NCBI GenBank assembly: GCA_003242675.1
Contig: QGVE01000004.1
Coordinates: 1 to 62,357 of the forward strand
Length of the DNA: 62,357 nt
Source of the DNA: Bacillota bacterium
GTDB taxonomy: Bacteria; Bacillota_E; Symbiobacteriia; Symbiobacteriales; Symbiobacteriaceae
Direction of reading: 5' to 3'
The notes beneath the pieces were generated by a model. That model was not told the DNA's origin. It saw only the letters and a program-made list of their open reading frames with translations, and did no database searches. Numbering within the stretch: position 1 is the stretch's first letter; the number at the start of each line of letters is the position of its first letter. The translations under genes and the position numbers were made by a program. Of this stretch, positions 1 to 7,681 are shown one piece after another.

Positions 1-1
1 C

Positions 2-73
2 AAAACCTGCTATGACGAGCGAATCTACCTAGCAGCCAGGAAGCAGTTCCTCGAGCGCTCCTCAGCTGCATAG
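2..73 (+). CDS. C-terminal fragment of an unidentified ORF cut by the window edge
   Basis: The frame is open from the left edge and closes at a TAG at 71-73, giving the last 23 residues of a protein that ends in a basic, helical-looking tail (reads ..RKQFLERSSAA). It converges on the fumarase operon. Base composition is lower in GC than the neighbours, and the short tail is compatible with the end of a transposase or other mobile gene, but nothing here proves that. It could also be a chance open frame. Confidence 0.25.
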   Translation, partial: KTCYDERIYLAARKQFLERSSAA

Positions 74-130
74 ACCATGCAACTGATATACATGTCTTCG
101 CTCAGGTATTGACATCAGGAGTCTCACAGC

Positions 131-706
131 TCAACGCGGCTTGACCATCGCGTCGGGCGCGGCCCACTGGGACTGGCCGTCCCGGTACAGGTCGCCGCCG
201 TAGGCGTCATTGATGCAGATGGCCGGGAAGTCCTTCACGGTGAGCTTCCGGATCGCCTCGGGTCCCAGGTCTTCGTAGGCGATCAGCTCGGCCGCCTCGA
301 TCCGCCTGGCGAGCAGAGCCCCGGCGCCTCCGGTGGCGGCGAGGTAGACCGCCCCGTTCTCCATCAGGGCCTTCTTGACCTCCTCGCTCCGGTAGCCCTT
401 GCCGATGACCGCCCTGACCCCCAGCTTGAGCAGGGTCGGGGTGTACTTGTCCATCCGGTACGACGTGGTGGGGCCGGCGGAGCCGATCACCTGGCCGGGC
501 TTGGGCGGGGTGGGGCCGACGTAGTAGATGACGGCCCCGTGCGGGTCGAAGGGCAGCGGGCGGCCGGCCTCCAGGTCCTCGACCATCCGCTTGTGGGCGG
601 CGTCACGGGCGGTGTAGATGGTGCCCGTGATGTAGACCTCGTCGCCGGCGCGAATCGCCCTGGCCTGCTCCGGTGAGATCGGCGTGGTGATGTAGTGCCT
701 GGCCAT
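131..706 (-). CDS. fumB: Class I fumarate hydratase, beta subunit (C-terminal domain)
   Basis: This 191-residue protein is the small subunit of the two-subunit, oxygen-sensitive class I fumarase, which interconverts fumarate and malate. The sequence opens MARHYITTP, contains the family segment GPTTSYRMD (about residues 68-76) with the substrate-binding arginine, then GVRAVIGKG and a glycine-rich ATGGAGALL stretch. The length is normal for the split enzyme. The ATG at 704-706 overlaps the alpha-subunit stop as ATGA, so the two are translationally coupled. A longer open frame extends upstream in this register but is only the shadow of the alpha gene. It is the last gene of the sdhCDAB-fum operon, placing succinate oxidation and fumarate hydration in one transcript. 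Tartrate dehydratase beta subunits are the close relatives; the sdh context favours fumarase. Confidence 0.93.
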   Translation of the reverse strand: MARHYITTPISPEQARAIRAGDEVYITGTIYTARDAAHKRMVEDLEAGRPLPFDPHGAVIYYVGPTPPKPGQVIGSAGPTTSYRMDKYTPTLLKLGVRAVIGKGYRSEEVKKALMENGAVYLAATGGAGALLARRIEAAELIAYEDLGPEAIRKLTVKDFPAICINDAYGGDLYRDGQSQWAAPDAMVKPR

Positions 707-1548
707 CACAGCACCACCTCCTTGTGCCGGTGGGCGTGGCAGTCGAGGTTGACCGCGACCGGCAGGGCGGTGATGTGGCACGGCATCGTCTCGATGTGCA
801 CGGCCAGCGCCGTCACCCTGCCGCCCAGGCCCATCGGCCCGATGCCCAGCTTGTTGATCTCGGTGAGCAGCTCCTGCTCCCGGGCGGCCCACTCGGGGTC
901 GGGGTTGGGCTGGCCGAGGGGCCGGAGCAAAGCCTTCTTGGCCAGCAGGGCGACCTTGTCGAAGTTGCCGCCGATGCCGACGCCGACCACCAGCGGCGGG
1001 CAGGCGTTGGGCCCGGCCGCCGCGACGGCCTCGACGATGAACCTCCTGGCGCCCTCCCAGCCGGCGGAAGGCGGGAGCATCTTGAGCTGGCCCATGTTTT
1101 CGGCGCCGCCGCCCTTGGTCGAGACCCGGATGCGGAGCTTGTCCCCCGGGACGATGTCCGTGTAGATGAAGGCGGGGGTGTTGTCGCCGGTGTTCTTGCG
1201 CCGCAGCGGGTCGTCCACGATGGACTTGCGCAGGTAGCCCTCCGTGTAGCCCTTGCGGACGCCCCGGTTGACGGCCTCGTACAGGTCGCCGCCCACCAGG
1301 TGCAGGTCCTGGCCGATCTCCAGGAAGACCAGGGCGCTGCCGGTGTCCTGGCACATCGGCACCCGTTCCGTCCGGGCCAGCGCGGCGTTCTCCACCAGCT
1401 GGTCGAGTACCGCGCACCCGGCGGGCGACTGCTCGTCCTGCCGGGCCTTCTCCAGTGCGGCAGCGACGTCGGGTTCGAGGACGTAGTTGGCCTCCATGAC
1501 CAGGTTGGAGACCGCCTCCGCCACCTGGTCCACGTGGAGCTCGCGCAC
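706..1548 (-). CDS. fumA: Class I fumarate hydratase, alpha subunit (Fe-S domain)
   Basis: This 280-residue protein is the iron-sulfur subunit of split class I fumarase. Three cysteines expected to ligate the catalytic [4Fe-4S] cluster are visible in family context: PMCQDTG (Cys66), PNACPP in the middle, and MPCHITALP near residue 255. The segment TKGGGAENMGQLKML is another hallmark. Translation starts at a GTG (complement of 1546-1548) preceded by a GGAAGGGGG ribosome site in the 18-nt gap after sdhB. The stop overlaps the beta-subunit start. The enzyme is cytosolic and would take fumarate made by the upstream succinate dehydrogenase to malate. A tartrate or mesaconate dehydratase role is possible in this family but less likely next to sdh. 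Confidence 0.93.
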   Translation of the reverse strand: MRELHVDQVAEAVSNLVMEANYVLEPDVAAALEKARQDEQSPAGCAVLDQLVENAALARTERVPMCQDTGSALVFLEIGQDLHLVGGDLYEAVNRGVRKGYTEGYLRKSIVDDPLRRKNTGDNTPAFIYTDIVPGDKLRIRVSTKGGGAENMGQLKMLPPSAGWEGARRFIVEAVAAAGPNACPPLVVGVGIGGNFDKVALLAKKALLRPLGQPNPDPEWAAREQELLTEINKLGIGPMGLGGRVTALAVHIETMPCHITALPVAVNLDCHAHRHKEVVL

Positions 1549-1566
1549 GATGATACCCCCTTCCGG

Positions 1567-2286
1567 TTACTTCAGCAGGCCCATCTTGTACGCCATCGCG
1601 GCCTTCTTCAGCTTCTGGATCGCTTCGGTGGGGTTGATGTGCTTCGGACAGGCCTCAACGCAGTTGAAGATCGTGTGGCAGCGGAAGACGCCGTACTCGG
1701 AGGCCACGATCTCCAGCCGCTCCCGCTTGGCGGTGTCGCGCGTGTCGTGGAAGAACCGGGAGGCCCAGACCAGCGCGTGGGGTCCCAGGTACTCCTCGTT
1801 GTTCGCCGCGCTGGGGCAGGAGGCGTAGCAGGAGCCGCAGAGGATGCAGTCGATCTCCATGTTGTACTTCGCCCGATCCTCCGGGCTCTGCAGCCGCTCC
1901 CGCTCGGGGGGCGGATTGTCGTTGATCAGCCACGGCTTCACCCGGGCGTAGTTCTCCCAGAACTTGGTCTGGTCGACCACCAGGTCCTTGATCACCCGCA
2001 TGTGGGGCAGCGGCGAGACGGTGACCGTGTCGCCCTCCAGGGCGTCCTTCACCTGCGTCTTGCACGCCAGCGCGTAGCGGCCGGAGATGTACATGGCGCA
2101 GGAGCCGCAGATCGCCTCGCGGCAGCTGTAGCGGAAGGCCAGGGAGGGGTCCTTCCTCTCGAAGACCCAGAGCAGCGCCTCGAGGACCGTCATGCCCTCG
2201 CGGTACTCCACCGTGAAGGTATCGTAGTGCTGCCGCTCGTCCTTTTCCGGGTCGTAGCGGAAGACCCGCAGCTTGAACTCCTTCAT
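1567..2286 (-). CDS. sdhB: Succinate dehydrogenase / fumarate reductase iron-sulfur subunit
   Basis: This 239-residue subunit carries electrons from the flavoprotein to quinone. The N-terminal ferredoxin domain shows CREAICGSCAM followed by a later Cys (ACK), the [2Fe-2S] ligands. The C-terminal half shows CILCGSCYASCP and CHTIFNCVEACPKHINP, the ligands of the [4Fe-4S] and [3Fe-4S] clusters. I chose the ATG at 2286 because the GAGGGGGGTG ribosome site touches the GTG four codons upstream (2298) and is well spaced for the ATG. It lies between sdhA and fumA in the minus-strand operon. Family sequence alone does not separate succinate oxidation from fumarate reduction; pairing with fumarase and two membrane subunits fits succinate:quinone oxidoreductase. 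Confidence 0.95.
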   Translation of the reverse strand: MKEFKLRVFRYDPEKDERQHYDTFTVEYREGMTVLEALLWVFERKDPSLAFRYSCREAICGSCAMYISGRYALACKTQVKDALEGDTVTVSPLPHMRVIKDLVVDQTKFWENYARVKPWLINDNPPPERERLQSPEDRAKYNMEIDCILCGSCYASCPSAANNEEYLGPHALVWASRFFHDTRDTAKRERLEIVASEYGVFRCHTIFNCVEACPKHINPTEAIQKLKKAAMAYKMGLLK

Positions 2287-2304
2287 GACCTTTGTCACCC
2301 CCCT

Positions 2305-4026
2305 CTAGTACTGCCGCGCCTGCGGCTGGTAGCGGGTGATGGTGACCGGGCTGTAGTCCAGCCGCACGCCCTCCGGGGTGTAGTAGGCGAGGGTGTGCTT
2401 CAGGAAGTTCACGTCGTCCCGCTCGGGGTAGTCGCGCCGGGCGTGCGAGCCGCGGCTCTCCTTCCGGGCGAGCGCGCCCGCGGCGATGGCCTCGGCCACG
2501 TCGATCATGCCGCGCAGCTCGTAGGCCCGGATCAGCTCCATGTTGTAGACCTTGCCGGTGTGCCGCACCTTCACGCCGCGATAGCGCTCCCGCAGCTCCC
2601 GCACCTTGTTCAGGCCGGCGGTGAGCGACTCCTCGTCCCGGAAGATGCCGACGTTATTGAACATGTTCTCCTGCAGCTCGACCCGCAGGGCGGCCTCGCT
2701 CTCGGTGCCGGGGCCTTCGAACAGCTCCCGGAACCGGGCCTCCACCTTCTTCTGCGCCTCTTCCAGGACGGCGTCCACGTTGGCCGTGAGCGGCTCCTCC
2801 TGGACGAACCGGGCCATGTGCTGGCCCGCCAGCTTGCCGAAGACGATGGTGTCCAGCAGGGAGTTGCCGCCGAGCCGGTTCGCGCCGTGGACGCTCACGC
2901 AGGCGCACTCGCCCGCGGCGTAGAGCCCCTTCAGCCGCGTGGCGCCCTGGGTGTTGGTGTCGATGCCGCCCATCGTGTAGTGCTGGCTGGGCTGCACCGG
3001 AATCGGCTCGTAGACGGGGTCGATGCCGGCGAAGTTCCGGCAGATCTCCCGGACCTCCGGCAGCCGCTCGTTGATCTTGGCCTCGCCCAGGTGGCGCAGG
3101 TCGAGGTGGACATACCCGCCGCCCGGGCCGCCCAGGTTGAAGCCGCGCCCTTCCAGGATCTCGGTGAGGATCGCCCGGGCGACGATGTCGCGCGGGCCCA
3201 GCTCCATCGCCTTGGGGGCGTACCGGGCCATGAACCGCTCGCCCTTGTTGTTGAGCAGGTAGCCGCCCTCGCCCCGGCAGCCCTCGGTCATCAGGATGTT
3301 GGTGCCCCAGAGGCCGGTCGGGTGGAACTGGATGAACTCCATGTCCTTCAGCGGCACCCCGGCCCAGTAGGCGATCGCCATGCCGAGCCCGGTGTTGAGC
3401 AGGTTGTTGGTCGAGTGCGCGTAGATCTTGCCGGCGCCGCCGGTCGCGAAGAGGAGGGCGTCGGCCTGCACGGTGCCGACCTCGCCGCTCACGATGTCCA
3501 TGACCACGGCGCCCACGGCCCGGCCCTCATGGGTGGCGAGGGCGAGCACGAGCATCTCCTGGTAGATCTTGATGCCCCGCTTCAGCACCTGCTGGTAGAG
3601 GGTGTGCAGCAGGGCGTGGCCGGTCTTGTCGGCCGCGTAGCAGGTGCGGGGGAACCCCGCGCCGCCGAACGGGCGCTGGGCGATCGTGCCGTCGGGGTTG
3701 CGGGAGTAGGGGCAGCCCCAGTGCTCCGTCTCGACGATGACGTTCACCGCTTCCTTGGCGAGGATCTCCGCGGCGTCCTGGTCGGCCAGGTAGTCAGAGC
3801 CCTTGATCGTGTCGAACGCGTGCTTCTCCCAGCTGTCGTCCCGGCCGTCGGGGTGGTTGCCCAGGGAGCCGTTGATCCCGCCGGCAGCGGCCACCGAGTG
3901 CGAGCGGACCGGCGGCAGCTGGGAGATGATCGCGACATCCTTGACGCCGCCGTCGTGGACCGCGATCGCGGCGCGGAGCCCCGCGAGGCCGCCGCCGATG
4001 ATGGCGACGCGATGCTTCAACTTCAT
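2305..4026 (-). CDS. sdhA: Succinate dehydrogenase / fumarate reductase flavoprotein subunit
   Basis: This 573-residue protein is the FAD-binding catalytic subunit. The N-terminus has the Rossmann dinucleotide motif IGGGLAGLRAAI, then SHSVAAAGGIN with the histidine region that binds FAD covalently in the family. The middle carries QFHPTG and TEGCRGEGG of the dicarboxylate site, and HYTMGGIDTN and GANRLGGNSLL lie toward the C-terminus. The length is typical. The ATG is preceded by AGGAGGTG at good spacing. It follows sdhD by about 25 nt and precedes sdhB by 18 nt. The complex sits on the cytoplasmic face of the membrane, anchored by the two small hydrophobic subunits encoded upstream. Confidence 0.96.
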   Translation of the reverse strand: MKLKHRVAIIGGGLAGLRAAIAVHDGGVKDVAIISQLPPVRSHSVAAAGGINGSLGNHPDGRDDSWEKHAFDTIKGSDYLADQDAAEILAKEAVNVIVETEHWGCPYSRNPDGTIAQRPFGGAGFPRTCYAADKTGHALLHTLYQQVLKRGIKIYQEMLVLALATHEGRAVGAVVMDIVSGEVGTVQADALLFATGGAGKIYAHSTNNLLNTGLGMAIAYWAGVPLKDMEFIQFHPTGLWGTNILMTEGCRGEGGYLLNNKGERFMARYAPKAMELGPRDIVARAILTEILEGRGFNLGGPGGGYVHLDLRHLGEAKINERLPEVREICRNFAGIDPVYEPIPVQPSQHYTMGGIDTNTQGATRLKGLYAAGECACVSVHGANRLGGNSLLDTIVFGKLAGQHMARFVQEEPLTANVDAVLEEAQKKVEARFRELFEGPGTESEAALRVELQENMFNNVGIFRDEESLTAGLNKVRELRERYRGVKVRHTGKVYNMELIRAYELRGMIDVAEAIAAGALARKESRGSHARRDYPERDDVNFLKHTLAYYTPEGVRLDYSPVTITRYQPQARQY

Positions 4027-4051
4027 TGCGCGTACACCTCCTGGTGCGTGA

Positions 4052-4387
4052 CTACTGGCTCAGGAAGGCGGCGAGCGCCATCGAGCCGTAGCCGGCGGCG
4101 ACGATGCCGATCACGAAGAGGACCCAACCGGCGGCCCGGCCCGCGCGCGGCCAGTAGTCCAGCAGGATGTTGCGGATGCCGTTGAGGCCGTGATACAGGC
4201 CCAACAGGAGCAACCCCGCGTCCACCACGAGGTAGAGGGCGGACTGAAGCCGCATCTGGCTGTCGGCGAAGGTGATGACGGCCGTGGGGTCGACGAAGTG
4301 CATGATTGAAAAATGAATCGCCACCAGCACCACGAGCAGCACGGCGGTGATGCGGTGGAGTATCCAGGCCCACAGGCTTCCTTTCAC
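4052..4387 (-). CDS. sdhD: Succinate dehydrogenase membrane anchor subunit (SdhD-like)
   Basis: This protein of about 111 residues has three predicted membrane helices: residues about 10-30 (WILHRITAVLLVVLVAIHF), 55-75 and 83-105. Histidines in the first helix region (LHRIT, AIHF, IMHF) are candidate heme b or quinone-site ligands, as in sdhC/D families. The motif HGLNGIRNILLD resembles the HGINGIR element of the neighbouring sdhC, showing that the two anchors are homologous. The GTG at 4387 is preferred over a GTG three codons upstream because the AGGAGG sits eight bases before it. It lies between sdhC and sdhA. Small anchors diverge fast, so the C/D label is positional. Confidence 0.85.
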   Translation of the reverse strand: MKGSLWAWILHRITAVLLVVLVAIHFSIMHFVDPTAVITFADSQMRLQSALYLVVDAGLLLLGLYHGLNGIRNILLDYWPRAGRAAGWVLFVIGIVAAGYGSMALAAFLSQ

Positions 4388-4412
4388 CGGTTTCACCTCC
4401 TACCGGGCCCGC

Positions 4413-4835
4413 TCACGCGGCCCACGGGTATGCCAGGAAGCGCATGACGAAGAAGTAGCTGCCGACGGCGATGAGGACGGCGGACAGGATGAAGACCACC
4501 CAGAAGTTGCGCTTCTGTTCGCGCACACCCCACCCCAGGTCCAGGAGGATCAGGCGGATGCCGTTGATGCCGTGGAAGACGAGCGCCAGGAACAGGAGCC
4601 ATTCGCCGATGACCCAGATCCGCGCGGCCATGCCGGCCATCTTCGCGGTGAAGCCCTCGGCCCCGGCCCGCAGCACCGTCGTGATCTCCCAGATGTGCAG
4701 GAGCAGGAACACCGTGATCGCGATGCCCGAGATCCGGTGCAGCACATGGGACCACATGCCGGTGCGGTAGTAGCGCGGGTTCAGGTCCGCGAAGCTGCGC
4801 ACGGGCCGGTTAGCCGGGGAATCAGCCCTTGCCAT
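4413..4835 (-). CDS. sdhC: Succinate dehydrogenase cytochrome b subunit (SdhC-like)
   Basis: This 140-residue protein is the first gene of the sdh-fum operon. After a hydrophilic N-terminus of about 35 residues (NPRYYRTGMWS) come three predicted helices. The first contains HRISGIAITVFLLLHIWEI, whose His residues are expected heme b ligands. FHGINGIRLILLD precedes the third helix. The ATG at 4835 is preceded by AAAGGGGTGAG; an ATG 20 codons farther upstream has no ribosome site and adds an unlikely extension. With SdhD it anchors SdhAB and passes electrons to the quinone pool. Two homologous anchors point to a type A-like arrangement (inference). Confidence 0.88.
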   Translation of the reverse strand: MARADSPANRPVRSFADLNPRYYRTGMWSHVLHRISGIAITVFLLLHIWEITTVLRAGAEGFTAKMAGMAARIWVIGEWLLFLALVFHGINGIRLILLDLGWGVREQKRNFWVVFILSAVLIAVGSYFFVMRFLAYPWAA

Positions 4836-4954
4836 ACTCTCACCCCTTTCGGCGATCTCAGTTCCATTAGAACCCCTGCGGAAGCCCCAACGCAATTGGT
4901 CGGCGGTGTTATAGGTACGAAATGATCCTTGCGGCTATTGGGACGACTTTGGTA

Positions 4955-4970
4955 TCGGTTAAACAACCGA
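4955..4970. promoter_or_regulatory. Perfect inverted repeat between sdhC and the dicarboxylate transporter
   Basis: The divergent intergenic region 4836-5139 (304 nt, clearly more AT-rich than the genes) contains TCGGTT-AAAC-AACCGA, a perfect 6-bp dyad about 120 bp upstream of sdhC. It is placed where an operator for the sdh operon or the divergent gene could lie. The cognate regulator is unknown. A TATAAC element near 4910 on the minus strand is a weak -10 candidate. Confidence 0.35.
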
Positions 4971-5047
4971 CCATTTGTCTATGCATCTTAACGCTTATGC
5001 CAATTTGGATTTATGAACGTAAAGCTCACTAGCCCCCCGGGGATGTT

Positions 5048-5063
5048 CGTGATACTGTTCACG
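5048..5063. promoter_or_regulatory. CRP/FNR-family type palindrome upstream of the dicarboxylate transporter
   Basis: The sequence CGTGA-TACTGT-TCACG is a perfect palindrome in the arms and matches the core of the CRP/FNR-family consensus TGTGA-N6-TCACA. It lies 77 bp before the transporter start. Similar sites occur before the formate dehydrogenase at 36939-36954 and 36970-36985. No CRP/FNR gene is in the window. Confidence 0.5.
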
Positions 5064-5139
5064 TAGGAAGGAAGAAAACGGGACTTCAGGCCCAACCACC
5101 GGTCCCGGCTCGCACTGGTCATCGACGGGAGGGATACGT

Positions 5140-6558
5140 GTGAGCAGCGAAAACCGCTCCAAGCTGGTCCGTGGACTCATCTGTCTCCTGGTCGGCCTGA
5201 TCATCTGGATCCTGCCGGCTCCTGGAGACCTGGAACCCGTGGCCATGCACCTGCTCGGCATCTTCGTCGCGACCATCCTGGCTCTGATCCTGCAGCCGCT
5301 GCCTCAGGGCGCCGTGGTGATCACCTCGGTGGCGGTCACCGCGATCACCGGGACGCTGTCGATCGGCGACGCCTTGAACGGCTTCAAGGACTCCACCGTC
5401 TGGCTGATCGTGTCGGCGTTCCTCTTCGCCCGGGGCCTGATCAAGACGGGACTGGGCCGCCGCATCTCCTTCCTGCTCGTCAAGCGGTTCGGCAAGTCCA
5501 CGCTCGGCCTGGGTTACGCCCTGGCGCTCTCCGATACGGTGCTGGCGCCGGCGACCCCGTCCAACACCGCCCGCGCCGGCGGCATCCTCTTCCCGATCGT
5601 CCGTGCGCTCTGCTCCTCGATGGGCTCCGAGCCTGGGCCCACGGCCAGGCGGGTGGGCCAGTACCTGATGTTCAACTCCTTCCAGATCTGCTGCATCACG
5701 TCGGCGCTGTTCTTCACGGGCGTCGCGCCGAACTCGCTCATCGCCACGCTCGCGAAGGAGAACTTCGGCTACGAGATCACCTGGATCGGCTGGTTCTGGG
5801 CGGCGCTCCTGCCGGGCATCATCTCCATCGCCATTCTGCCCTGGATCTTCTATAAGATGTTTAATCCCGAGCTGAAGTACTCGCCCGAGGCGCCGGCCCT
5901 GGCGGAGAAGGAACTGGAGAAGATGGGCCCGATGTCGCAGGGCGAGAAGGGCATGCTGGCCGTCTTCCTCCTCACCCTGGTCCTGTGGGCCACCGCCCAG
6001 TGGACGGGCCTCAACGCCACCGCCATCGCGCTGCTCGGCGTCGCCATCCTGCTGGTGATCCAGGTGCTCGACTGGCAGGACGTGCTGTCCGAGAAGGGCG
6101 GCTGGGATGCCCTGATCTGGTTCGGCGGCCTGGTCGGCCTGGCGTCCGGCCTCTCCAAGGTCGGCCTCATCGACTGGCTGGCCTCCGTGCTGGAGACTTC
6201 CCTGGGCAACGTCACCTCCTGGTTCCTGGCGTTCATCCTGGTGGTCATCGCCTACACCTACGTCCACTACTTGATCGCCTCCATGACGGCCCACGCCACC
6301 GCCTTCTTCGTGCCGCTGGCCCTCGTGGCGATCAGCGCCGGGGCGCCGATGGAGATGGTGATCCTGGTGCTCGGCTTCTTCAACTCCCTGAACGCGGTCA
6401 TGACCCACTACGGCACCGGTCCCGCCCCGATCTACTTCGGCGCCGGGTACATCGACCAGGGCACCTGGTGGAAGTGGGGCTTCGTCACGAGCCTGATCAA
6501 CCTGGTGGTCTGGCTGGGTGCCGGCAGCATCTGGTGGAAGATCATCGGCCTCTGGTAG
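5140..6558 (+). CDS. DASS-family dicarboxylate (or citrate/anion) transporter
   Basis: This 472-residue polytopic protein belongs to the divalent anion:sodium symporter family (SdcS/CitT/TtdT type), which moves succinate, fumarate, malate or related anions. It has about 11-13 hydrophobic helices. The two family SNT-type hairpin motifs are visible as TPSNTARAGG (around residue 140) and, in the second half, around THYGTGPAP (about residue 425). Start is the GTG at 5140 behind GGGAGGGA. It is divergent from the sdhCDAB-fum operon, so substrate supply for that operon is a reasonable inference. CitT-like members are often antiporters, so symport versus exchange cannot be decided from sequence. A terminator follows directly. 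Confidence 0.88.
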   Translation: MSSENRSKLVRGLICLLVGLIIWILPAPGDLEPVAMHLLGIFVATILALILQPLPQGAVVITSVAVTAITGTLSIGDALNGFKDSTVWLIVSAFLFARGLIKTGLGRRISFLLVKRFGKSTLGLGYALALSDTVLAPATPSNTARAGGILFPIVRALCSSMGSEPGPTARRVGQYLMFNSFQICCITSALFFTGVAPNSLIATLAKENFGYEITWIGWFWAALLPGIISIAILPWIFYKMFNPELKYSPEAPALAEKELEKMGPMSQGEKGMLAVFLLTLVLWATAQWTGLNATAIALLGVAILLVIQVLDWQDVLSEKGGWDALIWFGGLVGLASGLSKVGLIDWLASVLETSLGNVTSWFLAFILVVIAYTYVHYLIASMTAHATAFFVPLALVAISAGAPMEMVILVLGFFNSLNAVMTHYGTGPAPIYFGAGYIDQGTWWKWGFVTSLINLVVWLGAGSIWWKIIGLW

Positions 6559-6575
6559 TGCATGGGACACAGTTC

Positions 6576-6606
6576 AGGCCCGGTCGGGTCAACCCGGCCG
6601 GGCCTT
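6576..6606 (+). terminator. Rho-independent terminator after the DASS transporter
   Basis: GGCCCGG-tcGGGT-caa-ACCC-ggCCGGGCC forms a strong stem followed by a short T run (ttt), 18 nt after the stop codon. Confidence 0.75.
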
Positions 6607-6792
6607 TCGCATGCCCCCGCATGGGCGCTGACCTTGGTTATTCCCCTTTTCAGGCTGTTTTCAGACAAGGATGGTAGGCTTCCCGCATTCAGGTGCTTGA
6701 CCCTTCCGGCGTGGTCCGGTTCGGCTCGCAGTCGCTGCCGGTGGACCAGGAGGCCCTGAAGGCCCTGGCGGAGGCCGAGCACCTCTCGGCCG

Positions 6793-6829
6793 CTTACGAA
6801 ATCGTAAGGTTTCGCGGGCAAACCGTAAG
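6793..6829. promoter_or_regulatory. Operator-like repeats (CTTACG/CGTAAG) upstream of the BceAB-like exporter
   Basis: CTTACG-aaat-CGTAAG at 6793-6808 is a perfect dyad, and a third CGTAAG half-site lies 21 bp downstream at 6824-6829, two helical turns away. An overlapping GGTTT-N7-AAACC dyad is centred between them. The rest of 6607-6904 shows no convincing gene: a short frame at about 6693-6900 has a coding-like first half but no ribosome site. These repeats are likely the control region of the ABC exporter. Confidence 0.45.
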
Positions 6830-6904
6830 GGCTGTGCAATGGCGTTCGCAAGGAGCGGCGTCTAAGCTGGTGCGCAGATACACAGCGCACGGAGGGATTT
6901 GCCT

Positions 6905-7681
6905 GTGCCTGGTGCAGAGCGCATTCTGGAGGTCGTCGACCTGGTGAAGGACTACGGGAGCCGGGGCAGCGTCACCCACGCCCTGCGCGGCGTCAGCCTG
7001 GCGATCGACCGGGGCGAATTCGTGGGGGTGATGGGGCCGTCCGGCTCCGGGAAGACGACGCTGCTCAACGTCATCTCCACGATCGACACGCCGACCGCCG
7101 GCCGGGTCTGGATCGGCGGCCGGGAGGTGACCGCGCTGAGCCGCCGGGAGCTGGCCCGCTTCCGCCGGGAGCGGCTGGGCTTCATCTTCCAGGACTTCAA
7201 CCTGCTGGACACCCTGACGCTGCGGGAGAACATCGGCCTCGCCCTCTCCATCGCCGGGGCGCCGGCCCGGGAGGTGGACCGGCGGGTGGTGGAGATGGCC
7301 CGGCGGCTGGGGCTGGAAGAGGCCCTCGACCGGTTCCCGTACCAGGTCTCCGGCGGGCAGAAGCAGCGGGCCGCGGCCGCCCGCGCGCTCATCACCGAGC
7401 CGGACCTGGTGCTGGCCGACGAGCCCACCGGCAACCTGGACTCCGGCTCCGCCCGGAGCCTGCTGGAGGCGCTCGCGGAACTGAACCGGGAGCTGGGGGC
7501 CACCATCCTCCTGGTCACCCACGACCCGGTGGCCGCGAGCTACTGCGGGCGCATCCTCTTCCTCAAGGACGGCCGGATCTTCACGGAGCTGGTCCGGGGC
7601 GACGCGCCGCGGCAGCGGTTCTTCGACCGGATCCTCGGGGTGCTGGGCGAGCTGGGGGGTGGCGGGGACGATGTACGTTAA
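6905..7681 (+). CDS. BceA-like ABC transporter ATP-binding protein
   Basis: This protein of about 258 residues has all ABC ATPase motifs: Walker [10 protein letters not shown] near residue 50, the Q-loop [13 protein letters not shown], signature VSGGQKQR, Walker [14 protein letters not shown] and the H-loop [11 protein letters not shown] and [10 protein letters not shown] are typical of the BceA/MacB/LolD group. The GTG at 6905 is used because GGAGGG (6891-6896) is eight bases away, while the TTG at 6899 touches it. The gene overlaps its permease by 11 nt. In Firmicutes such pairs remove cell-wall-active peptide antibiotics (for example bacitracin) and work with a BceS/BceR two-component system, which is not present here. 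Confidence 0.88.
   Translation: MPGAERILEVVDLVKDYGSRGSVTHALRGVSLAIDRGEFVGVMGPSGSGKTTLLNVISTIDTPTAGRVWIGGREVTALSRRELARFRRERLGFIFQDFNLLDTLTLRENIGLALSIAGAPAREVDRRVVEMARRLGLEEALDRFPYQVSGGQKQRAAAARALITEPDLVLADEPTGNLDSGSARSLLEALAELNRELGATILLVTHDPVAASYCGRILFLKDGRIFTELVRGDAPRQRFFDRILGVLGELGGGGDDVR

Noticed and set aside
724..4185. Very long plus-strand open frame (1153 codons) opposite the fumarase and sdh genes
   Set aside because: It is antisense to well-identified proteins; long spurious frames are expected in GC-rich DNA with strong third-position bias.
6693..6947. 84-codon frame upstream of the BceAB genes
   Set aside because: The first half looks coding-like, but there is no ribosome site and the end overlaps the ATPase start and the operator-like repeats. 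It may be a gene remnant at most.
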